In this document: one piece after another, positions 1-7,973 of the stretch
Layout: the number at the start of each line of letters is the position of its first letter
Numbering within the stretch: the first letter of the stretch is position 1
Assembly (NCBI GenBank): GCA_013140605.1
Contig: JABFSL010000022.1
Location: 47,022 to 111,021, forward strand
Reading direction: 5' to 3'
Length of the DNA stretch: 64,000 nucleotides
Source of the DNA: Anaerolineales bacterium
GTDB lineage: Bacteria; Chloroflexota; Anaerolineae; Anaerolineales; Villigracilaceae
Translations under genes and position numbers: made by a program
The notes under the pieces: generated by a model
What the model saw: only the letters and a program-made list of their open reading frames with translations
Databases searched by the model: none
Told to the model about the DNA's origin: nothing

Positions 1-1
1 G

Positions 2-559
2 CTTGGCGCATTGATCCTGCTTCCTGATTCTCTCGATGAAATTGGCGGCGCGATCTTTCTTGGCGGCATTGCGCTTTCATTTTGGTATGTGTATTTCACC
101 GATCGTGCTGACCGTTGGTGGGCAGTGATCCCTGCGGGTGTATTGACCGCTCTGTCGGTTATGATCGTTGCCACTCAACAGTTTGAAGAGTATGGCGGGC
201 TGATCTTCCTTGGCGGTATTGGTTTGGCTTTTTTCATCGTGTATTTCACCAATCGCGCCGAACGCTGGTGGGCGCTTATCCCTGCGGGCGTGTTGATCAC
301 GCTGGCTGGCATGACCGTTGCCGCAGACCGATTTGGCGAATTTCAATCAGCGGGCTTTTTCTTTTTTGGGCTCGCCATCACCTTTTTACTTGTCGCATTA
401 TTGGCGGGAATGAAATGGGCTTACTGGCCTGCGTTTGCATTAGGCGTTATGGGCGTGCTTGGGATCGCATCCCTGCTGGATCTGGCAAATTACCTTTGGG
501 CCGTTGTTCTGATGGCCGCTGGCGGATTTGTGCTGTTTCGATATTTCACCAACCGATAG
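2..559 (+). CDS. Membrane protein of three internal repeats (5' end outside window)
   Basis: The frame is open to the left edge (codons L-G-A precede the TTG at 11), so the N-terminus is probably missing. The visible ~185 residues are almost entirely hydrophobic. They consist of two clear ~49-residue repeats, each with a GG(A/L)IFLGGI helix, a (V/I)YFT(D/N)RA(D/E)RWWA loop and an IPAGVL helix, and a third diverged copy ending in YFTNR. About six membrane helices are expected. The pattern resembles LiaF/DUF5668-like membrane modules, but I do not recognise a function. A perfect 19-bp stem follows the stop codon. Confidence 0.7.
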   Translation, partial: LGALILLPDSLDEIGGAIFLGGIALSFWYVYFTDRADRWWAVIPAGVLTALSVMIVATQQFEEYGGLIFLGGIGLAFFIVYFTNRAERWWALIPAGVLITLAGMTVAADRFGEFQSAGFFFFGLAITFLLVALLAGMKWAYWPAFALGVMGVLGIASLLDLANYLWAVVLMAAGGFVLFRYFTNR

Positions 560-575
560 TTTTTGATCTGTACAC

Positions 576-617
576 TAAAAGAAATATCCCAGTAAACCTA
601 CTGGGATATTTCTTTTA
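576..617. terminator. Bidirectional terminator hairpin
   Basis: Perfect 19-bp inverted repeat (arms 576-594 and 599-617) with a 4-base loop and A-rich/T-rich outer ends. It lies between the convergent membrane-protein gene and the cNMP-NifU gene and can serve both strands. Confidence 0.85.
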
Positions 618-634
618 CCTGCCCTCAGCAAGTG

Positions 635-1372
635 TTATTTTTCCTCGATCACTTTTACGTTTGGAAAGAATTGATGAACAGTCCCTGCCACCCAGCCGTG
701 TAATGTAGACGGCAAAAGCGGACAATTAAGGCAGGCGCCCCCGAGGCGCACTTTTAAATTCTCGCCATCGAAGGAAACAAACTCCACTGTCCCGCCGTGG
801 AATTGCTCCACATATGCGCTCAGGCGGTCGAGCAGCCCGCGTAATTGAATTGTTTGAACTTCCAGTGCTGCGGTATCCATGCGTTCCTCCTTCATGATTT
901 CTTTCTGATTTTCTGTCGCAGTTAATTTGTTCTCCAAAATGGATTGTACTTGTGTGTGCGCATTTTTCCAACGCGAAGAAACAAATCTTGCAAGCAGGTC
1001 TAAAATAACCTGTCCTGTTTCAGGATATTTCGCAACAAGATTTCGCAAATCCGTTCCGCGAATACGGAGCGCTTTTATTTCAGACTTGCTTACTGTGCTT
1101 GATGTGTAATGCGGGCTTCCGACAACAGCGGACCATCCGAACACATCTCCTTCAGACAAATGCGTGACGGTGATTGGCGGGCCATCATAAGGCTTGTATT
1201 GGATTTGGACTGTCCCCTCTAAAATTAAATACAAATAAGTTGCGGGCGTATTTTGAGAAAAGATCAAAGACTCCGGTGCGCGGAAGAAGTCCTCAAATAG
1301 AGGCTGTAACAGTTCCATTTGAGCAGGATCAAGGTGTTGGAAGAACGGAATATGTGCGAGTGACTCCAGCAT
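635..1372 (-). CDS. Cyclic-nucleotide-binding domain fused to NifU-like Fe-S domain
   Basis: The 245-residue protein has a cNMP-binding (CRP-type) beta-barrel at about residues 5-125, including LEGTVQIQY and LSEGDVFGWSA. A linker follows where a CRP protein would carry its DNA-binding helix-turn-helix. Residues ~170-245 match the NifU C-terminal scaffold family, with the CxxC pair C214/C217 in GGACLNCPLLPSTLHG. NifU C-terminal domains carry a [4Fe-4S] cluster for transfer. No HTH is visible, so a transcription-factor role is unlikely. An internal ATG (878-880, M165) is preceded by a strong in-frame Shine-Dalgarno AAGGAGG five bases upstream, so a free ~81-residue NifU domain may also be made. 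Divergent from the TlpA/OsmC genes. Confidence 0.85.
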   Translation of the reverse strand: MLESLAHIPFFQHLDPAQMELLQPLFEDFFRAPESLIFSQNTPATYLYLILEGTVQIQYKPYDGPPITVTHLSEGDVFGWSAVVGSPHYTSSTVSKSEIKALRIRGTDLRNLVAKYPETGQVILDLLARFVSSRWKNAHTQVQSILENKLTATENQKEIMKEERMDTAALEVQTIQLRGLLDRLSAYVEQFHGGTVEFVSFDGENLKVRLGGACLNCPLLPSTLHGWVAGTVHQFFPNVKVIEEK

Positions 1373-1552
1373 TTGATTGTATGTTAATCAAGGTCTACAC
1401 AACTTTCCAGTACCAAACATCCTAAAGTCAGTGACATTTTTCCCGTATTCCAAACGTGCATATTTTCCTGAGTTATACTTTGTGAAACAAACAATAAATA
1501 GCGGATTCGCCAACTTTTGCTCCTGTAGATAAAGACCTTTTGGATGTAATAG

Positions 1553-2125
1553 ATGAAGAAAATTGACCAGCCTTCCCCAGTACGTTTTTATGCTATTTTG
1601 ATGATCGGAATCGGTTTGATTTCACTTGGAATCATGCTGTTCCTGTTGTTGAAAAATGACCCTCCCACCGCCGCTTCTGTGCGGGACCTTTCAGTTGTTC
1701 CTGTTTCAGTTGATTTTGCCGCCCCGAAACTTGATCTTACCGACCTTTCAGGAGATAGCGTATCTTTGGATGATTATCTGGGAAAGGTTGTGCTTGTAAA
1801 TCTTTGGGCTACGTGGTGCCCTCCATGCAGGGAGGAGATGCCCAGTCTTCAGGCCTTTTATGAAAAATACAAGGAGAATGATTTTGTGTTGATCGCGATC
1901 GATCAGGAAGAGCCGCTTGAAGTTGTGACTCCGTTCGTTGAAGAATTTGGTTTGACCTTTCCCGTTTGGCTGGATTTGGATTATCTGGCGGAGCGCGAAT
2001 TCAAAACCTCAAATTTACCCAGTTCCTATGTAATTGACCGAACTGGAACAGTCCGCCTGATGTGGATCGGCGGAATTTCAAAAGCGAATCTTGAAAAATA
2101 TGTGTCAGAAATAATTTTGGAGTAG
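1553..2125 (+). CDS. Membrane-anchored TlpA/ResA-like thioredoxin
   Basis: Thiol-disulfide oxidoreductase of 190 residues. One N-terminal membrane segment (residues ~12-33) anchors the domain outside the cytoplasm. The thioredoxin fold follows from about residue 55, with the active site WCPPC at 88-92 and the cis-proline loop NLPSSYVIDRTG near residue 160. This family reduces extracytoplasmic disulfides, for example in cytochrome c maturation, or acts as a peroxidase partner; the substrate cannot be told from sequence. It is followed after 3 bases by an OsmC-family peroxidase gene, which suggests a small redox operon. Confidence 0.88.
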   Translation: MKKIDQPSPVRFYAILMIGIGLISLGIMLFLLLKNDPPTAASVRDLSVVPVSVDFAAPKLDLTDLSGDSVSLDDYLGKVVLVNLWATWCPPCREEMPSLQAFYEKYKENDFVLIAIDQEEPLEVVTPFVEEFGLTFPVWLDLDYLAEREFKTSNLPSSYVIDRTGTVRLMWIGGISKANLEKYVSEIILE

Positions 2126-2128
2126 ATC

Positions 2129-2587
2129 ATGGATGTGCTATTAAATTGGAAGGGTGGGATGTCTTTTGAAGGCGCTGGCGATTCTGGCTTTGTACAAAAG
2201 ATGGATGCCGAAGAAGTGGTGGGCGGAGGGAATGGCGCCGCGCGTCCCATGGAATTTATTGCGCTTGGGCTTGCTGGCTGCACCGCAATGGATGTCATTT
2301 CTATTTTGCGAAAAAAGAAACAACCCGTTACCGATTTCAAGATAATGCTGCATGTAGATCGCGCTGAAGAACACCCGAAGGTATTTTCACATGCGGTAAT
2401 TGAGTATCTTGTGACGGGGAAAAATGTGGATGAAGCGGCATTGCTGCGCGCAATCGAACTTTCAGCGGAGAAGTATTGTCCCGCACAGGCAATGTTGAGC
2501 AAGGCATTCCCGATGAAGTTGATATACAAAATATTGAGCGGAGATGGAATAACTGTATTGAAGGAAGGGGAGTACATTCCGAAATAG
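2129..2587 (+). CDS. OsmC/Ohr-family peroxiredoxin-like protein
   Basis: 152-residue OsmC-family protein. The two conserved cysteines are C51 in GLAGCTAMDVISIL and C117 in EKYCPAQAML. In characterised OsmC/Ohr proteins these form the thiol pair that reduces organic hydroperoxides. The YhfA-like subgroup has the same spacing without a proven substrate. Co-transcribed with the TlpA-like gene 3 bases upstream, which may regenerate or complement it. A strong terminator follows. Confidence 0.88.
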   Translation: MDVLLNWKGGMSFEGAGDSGFVQKMDAEEVVGGGNGAARPMEFIALGLAGCTAMDVISILRKKKQPVTDFKIMLHVDRAEEHPKVFSHAVIEYLVTGKNVDEAALLRAIELSAEKYCPAQAMLSKAFPMKLIYKILSGDGITVLKEGEYIPK

Positions 2588-2613
2588 AAAAATTTTCCAA
2601 GCCTGTTCCTGTT

Positions 2614-2649
2614 GAACAAAAAAGACTCAAGTTTGAGTCTTTTTTGTTC
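2614..2649. terminator. Bidirectional terminator hairpin
   Basis: Perfect 17-bp arms (2614-2630 and 2633-2649) with A-tract and T-tract built into the stem ends. It separates the + strand OsmC gene from the convergent LysM/M23 gene. Confidence 0.85.
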
Positions 2650-2669
2650 CATGATTGTTTTGATTTCCA

Positions 2670-4166
2670 TTATTGTGTTCCTGAACTAATGGAGCTGAAT
2701 GCATCGCTGCAATCGCAGGCTGTGACGAGGCCGTTCCCCTTGGTTAGCGTTCCCAAATATTCACGGACTCCATTATGGGTGATCCATCCGTTCATGGTTA
2801 GCGGGATGACGCTATCCGCGGCAAGCCATTCTCCATTATATTTTCGGGCGATGTGAACATGTGTGCCTGTCGAATGCCCGCCCTCACAGGATGGGTATCC
2901 AATCAATTCTCCAGCTTGCAGATCAGCGCCTAATGGCGCGCGTTGTTCAGCGGCAAGGTGAAGGTAAAAAATAACCCAGCCTGTACGTTCATCGCCGTCT
3001 TTGTCCAGGTCGAGCGCAAGGCCGTCTGTGGTGGAGCGGACGATGAGGCCATCCGCCATGGCTGTGGCGTAATTCTCGCTGCCTGAAGTCACACAGCCTG
3101 ATTTTTCAGCTGGCGGGGCAAAGTCAATTGCGGCCAATGGTTCGCCGGTGCCCCAGCCTGTATGCGGCCCGCCTGTGTATGACCATGTTTGATTATCTGG
3201 AAATGGAAGCAGGAAGTGAGGTTGCTGCAAACTGCCAGGAATGAGGATGGTGGGATCTTCCCAAGGGTTGCCGAATAACTTTCCGTATGTCTGGATCAGG
3301 CCGGTCGGTCCGGTTGCGACCGCGTATTCATCGCCTGCAAAAATCGTTGAATAATAATATTGGATGGCGACAGAGCCCGCGTTTTGCCAGGGATCAGGTC
3401 TGATCAGTATTTCGTCGGCATCTTCAAATTCCAGCAGGGTGCCGCCCCGCCAGCCGTAATATCCATTGTTCAATATATTGGCGGCAAGAACAAGTTGGAG
3501 ATAATGTGATTCCCAAAAGCGGCGTGAAAGGCCAAGCAGATTTCTTTTTACTGGCGGTTCGGTTTGTGTAAGCGCACCGCCTTGATATTCCAGAATCGCA
3601 AGTAAAAGGCGCGGGTTGACGCTGTAATTGATGGCGATGTAATTGACCATCTCTGCGCCAGAACGCCATTCGCCGCTGACGTATACACGATAATCTTTCA
3701 ACCACCCCGGTTGATTAGCAACGAAAGCCGCAGTGTTGAATCCGATACCTGTGGGGCCGTTGACAAAGGCATGATCGGGAAGGATCTGGAAGGGGCTGCC
3801 CCATAAAGCGAGATAATAAATGGGGATTTTCATGGGCATGCCCGGCGGCATGGTTGTGGCGTCGCGCGGAATTTGCAGATTCGCTTGAAATATTTCCTCC
3901 ACAGTTGTGTTGAAGCGTGCTGCAAGCGCGGGAAGGGTGTCGCCGGTTTGGGCGGTGTAATCCACGAGTTCACCAGGGGTGTACGTGGTGCGTGTGGGTA
4001 TGGGGGTTTGAGCGAATATTGGGAAGGTTGTATCTTCCTGCTGGTTTGACGTGGCGGTGAGACTGAAATTTTGATTTGCCGTCTGTGGACTACAGGATGT
4101 TATAAAGATCGTGGATATCAAACAAAGTGTGGATAAGCCATGAAATGTTTTTTTTATTTTATTCAT
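2670..4166 (-). CDS. LysM + LasA-like M23 lipoprotein, paralogue 1
   Basis: I chose the ATG at 4164-4166 because it gives a clean lipoprotein signal (MNKIKK, hydrophobic run, lipobox ITSC). An upstream in-frame ATG at 4194-4196 would add ten residues. A LysM domain (TAQTGDTLPALAARFNTTVEE) comes first, then a ~200-residue helical middle region conserved in the two neighbours, then a C-terminal M23 peptidase-like domain. Its candidate zinc ligands are His in GGPHTGWG, Asp 13 residues later in AAIDFAPP, and the HxH of GTHVHIARKYNGEW. The 13-residue His-Asp spacing is that of LasA/beta-lytic protease (M23A). Probably a lipid-anchored cell-wall hydrolase. Overlaps the upstream paralogue by 8 bases. 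Confidence 0.85.
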   Translation of the reverse strand: MNKIKKTFHGLSTLCLISTIFITSCSPQTANQNFSLTATSNQQEDTTFPIFAQTPIPTRTTYTPGELVDYTAQTGDTLPALAARFNTTVEEIFQANLQIPRDATTMPPGMPMKIPIYYLALWGSPFQILPDHAFVNGPTGIGFNTAAFVANQPGWLKDYRVYVSGEWRSGAEMVNYIAINYSVNPRLLLAILEYQGGALTQTEPPVKRNLLGLSRRFWESHYLQLVLAANILNNGYYGWRGGTLLEFEDADEILIRPDPWQNAGSVAIQYYYSTIFAGDEYAVATGPTGLIQTYGKLFGNPWEDPTILIPGSLQQPHFLLPFPDNQTWSYTGGPHTGWGTGEPLAAIDFAPPAEKSGCVTSGSENYATAMADGLIVRSTTDGLALDLDKDGDERTGWVIFYLHLAAEQRAPLGADLQAGELIGYPSCEGGHSTGTHVHIARKYNGEWLAADSVIPLTMNGWITHNGVREYLGTLTKGNGLVTACDCSDAFSSISSGTQ

Positions 4167-5781
4167 TTTCGCGGATAATGTTCGATTTACTTTCACTGTT
4201 TATATCGGCGATGATAACTTCGTCGCCACGAACGAGTTTGCCTTCGTATGCTTTATCTCCGGCAACAACTCGCCAGCCGCTCAGGATAAACGGAATAGGG
4301 CCGTCAGCCGTGACCCACTCTCCATTGTACTTTCTTGCAAAATGAAGATGTGTGCCAGTCGAAACACCGCCTTCGCAGGATGCGTGACCTATGCGATCGT
4401 TTACTTCCAACCATGTGCCTTTAGCTACGCGGTCCTTATCGCTGATGTGCATGTAAAGAAGATTCCAACCGGTTTGTTCGTAGCCATCACCATCCAGGTC
4501 AACCATCACTGCGCCATTCTCCGAGCGGACAACAAGACCGGGGGCAGAAGCAACAACCCAGGTTGAGGTGGGAACACAGCCGGTGCGAGCCGCGGCTGGA
4601 GCAAAATCTATGGCGGAGAATACGCTGTGGGCCTGGCCGTAGATTTTAGGATTCAACTGTCCCCAGCCATTATGAGGCCCACCCGTAAAGCTCCACTTGG
4701 CGTTGGGTTCAAAAGGCAGAACGAGTGGAGGTTGATTCAATGCGGGTGGAAAGATCGGGTTGATCTCATCTGCCAACGCCCAGGGGTCGCCGAACAATTC
4801 CGCATACATGACAGGGAAGCCTGATTCAGGGTCTATGATCTGCGCCCATTGTGACTGGCTGTGGACGCGCGAGAATAAATATTGAACCGCAACCGTGCCG
4901 GCATTCAAGCGCGGATCAAGGCGCAGCGTCGACCCATCAGGAAATTCAAGATGCGTGAGTGTGCCTGCCCGCCATCCATAGTATGCAATGGATAAATTGT
5001 TGATCGCCCAAACCAATTGCACGCTCATGCCTTTGTAATGATAGTCGTTGAAACCCATTGGATATTCAGTGTGGAATATATCCACAGGCTGGCCGCGTAC
5101 CCAGCGGCTCTCGAATTCCAGCAGGCCAAGGATCATGCGCGGGTTGATGGAATTTTCGATTGCAAGGCGATCAATAGCATCATAGCCATTGATCCAGCCA
5201 GTGGAGCCCAGATAATCTTGAAAATTGCTTAAGTAACCGCTCTGTTCTTTTACGAATTCTTCAACATTAAAATCTGCGGCAGTGATGGAGTAAATGATCT
5301 CTGCGTCTGGCATGATCTGAAGATTCGGTGTGGTTGGTTCTGTTATTCGATTTGGAATAACGAGCAGTGTGCCGGGATCGATCAATGTGGTTTGGGTCAG
5401 GTCTGCGTTCGAAGTTATTTCTGATTCTTCCACGCCGAAGCGGTTTGCAACGGCGGAAAGCATATCTCCGCTCTGGGCATAATACAGGAAAGGCGCCGCA
5501 TCAATGGATGGCGTGAATGTGGGTTGGATAACAGGTTTTGCGCCGTCTGGTGTTGGGATGGGTGTTAATGCCTCGCTTGCATTGGTTGCTATGGAAGGTG
5601 GAGTGGTCGAGGTGGGGAAAATGATCGGGTCGTCTTGAACAGCAAACGGGTCGAAAAGAGGCGGTTCCTGAGTCGCAATACCGGCTGTGGGAGTTGGTTG
5701 AACTCCCCAAATGGGGGGCGTGGATGCGCAGGCGGATAATGTCAGTGATAGGGTAACGATAAGTGCAAAGATGCGGTGCAT
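4159..5781 (-). CDS. LysM + LasA-like M23 lipoprotein, paralogue 2
   Basis: 540 residues. Lipoprotein signal with lipobox LSAC near residue 18, a Thr/Pro-rich linker, a LysM domain (YAQSGDMLSAVANRFGV), the shared middle region (NSINPRMILGLLEFESRW), and a C-terminal M23 domain with GGPHNGWG, SAIDFAPA and GTHLHFARKYNGEW. The loop between the first His and the Asp is longer than in the two paralogues (22 instead of 13 residues), so metal binding is less certain. Middle gene of a tandem triplet; start 5781 follows the upstream paralogue by ~37 bases. Confidence 0.85.
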   Translation of the reverse strand: MHRIFALIVTLSLTLSACASTPPIWGVQPTPTAGIATQEPPLFDPFAVQDDPIIFPTSTTPPSIATNASEALTPIPTPDGAKPVIQPTFTPSIDAAPFLYYAQSGDMLSAVANRFGVEESEITSNADLTQTTLIDPGTLLVIPNRITEPTTPNLQIMPDAEIIYSITAADFNVEEFVKEQSGYLSNFQDYLGSTGWINGYDAIDRLAIENSINPRMILGLLEFESRWVRGQPVDIFHTEYPMGFNDYHYKGMSVQLVWAINNLSIAYYGWRAGTLTHLEFPDGSTLRLDPRLNAGTVAVQYLFSRVHSQSQWAQIIDPESGFPVMYAELFGDPWALADEINPIFPPALNQPPLVLPFEPNAKWSFTGGPHNGWGQLNPKIYGQAHSVFSAIDFAPAAARTGCVPTSTWVVASAPGLVVRSENGAVMVDLDGDGYEQTGWNLLYMHISDKDRVAKGTWLEVNDRIGHASCEGGVSTGTHLHFARKYNGEWVTADGPIPFILSGWRVVAGDKAYEGKLVRGDEVIIADINSESKSNIIRENE

Positions 5782-5818
5782 AGGTAATTGAATTATATCC
5801 GCCTATATTAAGTCTGAA

Positions 5819-7390
5819 TTAGTGTGTGATGAGATTGAGCTCGTCGGCTCTGTCCAGCGCTTCGATGGTTTGCGAGCCGCGTGAGAGGAAACCATCATAT
5901 TCCGCGCCTGCGCCGCTGGATTCCCAGCCATCAAGAACGAACGGGATTCTGCCGTCAGCCGCAATCCACTCGCCATTGAATTTGCGGGCAACATGTACAT
6001 GCGTGGCGTTTGAAAAACCGCCTTCGCAGGATGCATGCCCAACATGTTCACCTGTAAAAAGATATTCGCCGGCAGAGATGCGGTTCTCCGCCGCGATGTG
6101 CATATAAAAAATTACCCAGCCTGTTTGTTCGTAGCCGTCATTATCGAGGTCCTGAATAACGGCTCCATCATCAGAGCGGACGATAAGCCCATCCGCCATT
6201 GCTGTGACCCAGTACGGGCTTGTGAAGCAGCCGCTTTCACCCGGGGGGGCAAAGTCCAGCGCAGCCCAGGCCGAACCTGAATCCCAGCCGCCGTGAGGTC
6301 CTCCGGTGAAATACCAGGTTTCGCCTTGATTGAAGGGAAGCGCCATTAGTGGTTGTGTAGTGGAAGGCTCTACGAGCGGTTCGATGGCGTAGCTGAATGG
6401 ATTGCCGAAGAAAACAAAATAAGAAAGCAGAAAGCCCGTGCCGTCTATGTCTCTTTCCCATGTTGGGCGGTCATCGAGCTGCGCGAAGAAATATTGTACG
6501 GCGGCGGTCCCTGCGTTGATGCCCGGGCTGATTGGAACGACAGTGCCATCATTCAATACCCAGGTTGAGAGTGCGTTTGCTTTCCACAAATAGTAACCGC
6601 GATTAAGAGTATCCGCCGCCCATGTCAGTTGACGATATAAGCCGTTGTGATATTCATCCTGCAATCCCATTGGGTAGGAGGTGTTGAATGGCTGCGGGTT
6701 GGTTACCCAGCCGCTTTGATATTCGAGCAACGCCAGAAGCAGGCGCGGATTCACCGAGTAATTTTGCGCAACGAACAAAACGATCTCGTCGCCAGTTAAA
6801 AATAGTCCATTTACATCCTGCGCATAACTGGCAAGATATCCGTTCTGGCTTTGAATGAACTCGTTGATATCAAAATAAACGCTGGCCGGGCCGTATACCA
6901 TTTCTGAATCAGGTATGACTTTGAAGGATGCCCCCATGTCGCCGGGGTCGGGCGCGGGCACATTTAATGTCATGCCGACTTCCAGAAAGTTTGGATCGGA
7001 AATATCGTTGGCTTGCATTAATGTTTCAATGCTGATGCCGTATCTTTGCGCAATGATCCCCAGCGTATCGCCGAACTGGACCTGGTATTGATCCGCATCC
7101 TGTCTCGGGGTCGGCAGGATGCGCCCCCTATCCGGCGTGGGTGTGTTTAATGTTTGCGCATCCAGATTTTCCGCGCGTGGTGAGACTGTCAGTGGAACAC
7201 GAGTAGGCGTTGGCGGGCGAGTCCCAGTGGCCAATATCTGCGGGTTTACGCCGGGGTTGACTGGTGTTCCATTTGTAATGGGAAGAAATGGATCATACGT
7301 TGGAAAAACAACAGGCGTATTCGCGGGAGCGGCGCAGGATGTGAGTAAAACGGAAACTAAAATAAAATAAATGATTTTTTTGAAATACAT
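5819..7390 (-). CDS. LysM + LasA-like M23 lipoprotein, paralogue 3
   Basis: 523 residues. Signal peptide MYFKKIIYFILVSVLLTSC ends in a lipobox. A Pro/Thr linker, one LysM (VQFGDTLGIIAQRYGIS), the conserved middle region (NYSVNPRLLLALLEYQSGW) and an M23A-type peptidase domain follow. The ligand set looks intact: His of GGPHGGWD, Asp 13 residues later in AALDFAPP, and HVH in NATHVHVARKFNGEW. First gene of the triplet, probably co-transcribed with the other two. Lipid anchoring plus peptidoglycan-binding LysM suggests cell-wall turnover or attack on other cells' walls; neither is proven here. Confidence 0.86.
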   Translation of the reverse strand: MYFKKIIYFILVSVLLTSCAAPANTPVVFPTYDPFLPITNGTPVNPGVNPQILATGTRPPTPTRVPLTVSPRAENLDAQTLNTPTPDRGRILPTPRQDADQYQVQFGDTLGIIAQRYGISIETLMQANDISDPNFLEVGMTLNVPAPDPGDMGASFKVIPDSEMVYGPASVYFDINEFIQSQNGYLASYAQDVNGLFLTGDEIVLFVAQNYSVNPRLLLALLEYQSGWVTNPQPFNTSYPMGLQDEYHNGLYRQLTWAADTLNRGYYLWKANALSTWVLNDGTVVPISPGINAGTAAVQYFFAQLDDRPTWERDIDGTGFLLSYFVFFGNPFSYAIEPLVEPSTTQPLMALPFNQGETWYFTGGPHGGWDSGSAWAALDFAPPGESGCFTSPYWVTAMADGLIVRSDDGAVIQDLDNDGYEQTGWVIFYMHIAAENRISAGEYLFTGEHVGHASCEGGFSNATHVHVARKFNGEWIAADGRIPFVLDGWESSGAGAEYDGFLSRGSQTIEALDRADELNLITH

Positions 7391-7437
7391 AGGGAAGATT
7401 TTACCAGTGGATGCGGGAATACGTTGCCGTTAAAACC

Positions 7438-7471
7438 CAAGAGACACAGAATTGCAATTCTGTGTCTCTTG
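7438..7471 (-). terminator. Terminator downstream of the CBS gene
   Basis: Perfect 34-bp palindrome (arms 7438-7454 and 7455-7471) 32 bases past the CBS stop codon, followed on the minus strand by a short T run. It separates the CBS/formate dehydrogenase group from the LysM/M23 triplet. Confidence 0.7.
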
Positions 7472-7502
7472 CTTGAAAGTTTTGTATTTACTTTTTTCGA
7501 TA

Positions 7503-7949
7503 TTACGATTGGAACCCTGAGCCCATGATGTAATTTTCCAGCCCGCGGATCTCACTTTCCTTGTTCTCGATTGCGGCAAACATGACATCGCGCATGGAAA
7601 CCAGACCGACGAGATGTTCATTTTCCACAACGGGCAAATGGCGGATGTTGTATTGCCGCATCAATCCGATGCACTGCTCGACGGTTGTATCTTTTGTGAC
7701 CGTGACCATTTTCGAGATCATTACATCTTTGATGATCGTATCCTTTGCCGAGTGGCCATCGATCTCGCCTTTATACAGATAGTCACGCTCGGTATAGATG
7801 CCAACGATCCTTCCGCCTTCGGTCACCAACACTGCGCCGATGTGAGCATCGGTCATCACTCTAATGGCTTGCAGAACGGTGTCTGTAGCTTCCACGGAAT
7901 AATTGGTTTCGGTGTGTTTTGATTCGAGTAGTTTGCGGACAGTGGTCAT
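7503..7949 (-). CDS. Two-CBS-domain protein
   Basis: 148 residues made of two CBS domains (about 8-65 and 72-132). Typical motifs are AHIGAVLVTEGGRIVGIYTE and IRHLPVVENEHLVGLVSMRD. CBS pairs bind adenine nucleotides such as AMP, ATP or NAD and act as energy sensors; stand-alone proteins like this have no fixed partner. It starts 24 bases after the formate dehydrogenase stop with an AAGGAG Shine-Dalgarno, so it is probably the last gene of that operon and might sense nucleotide state there. That role is inference. Confidence 0.88.
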   Translation of the reverse strand: MTTVRKLLESKHTETNYSVEATDTVLQAIRVMTDAHIGAVLVTEGGRIVGIYTERDYLYKGEIDGHSAKDTIIKDVMISKMVTVTKDTTVEQCIGLMRQYNIRHLPVVENEHLVGLVSMRDVMFAAIENKESEIRGLENYIMGSGFQS

Positions 7950-7973
7950 GGGCGAGTTCTCCTTGGCTATATT

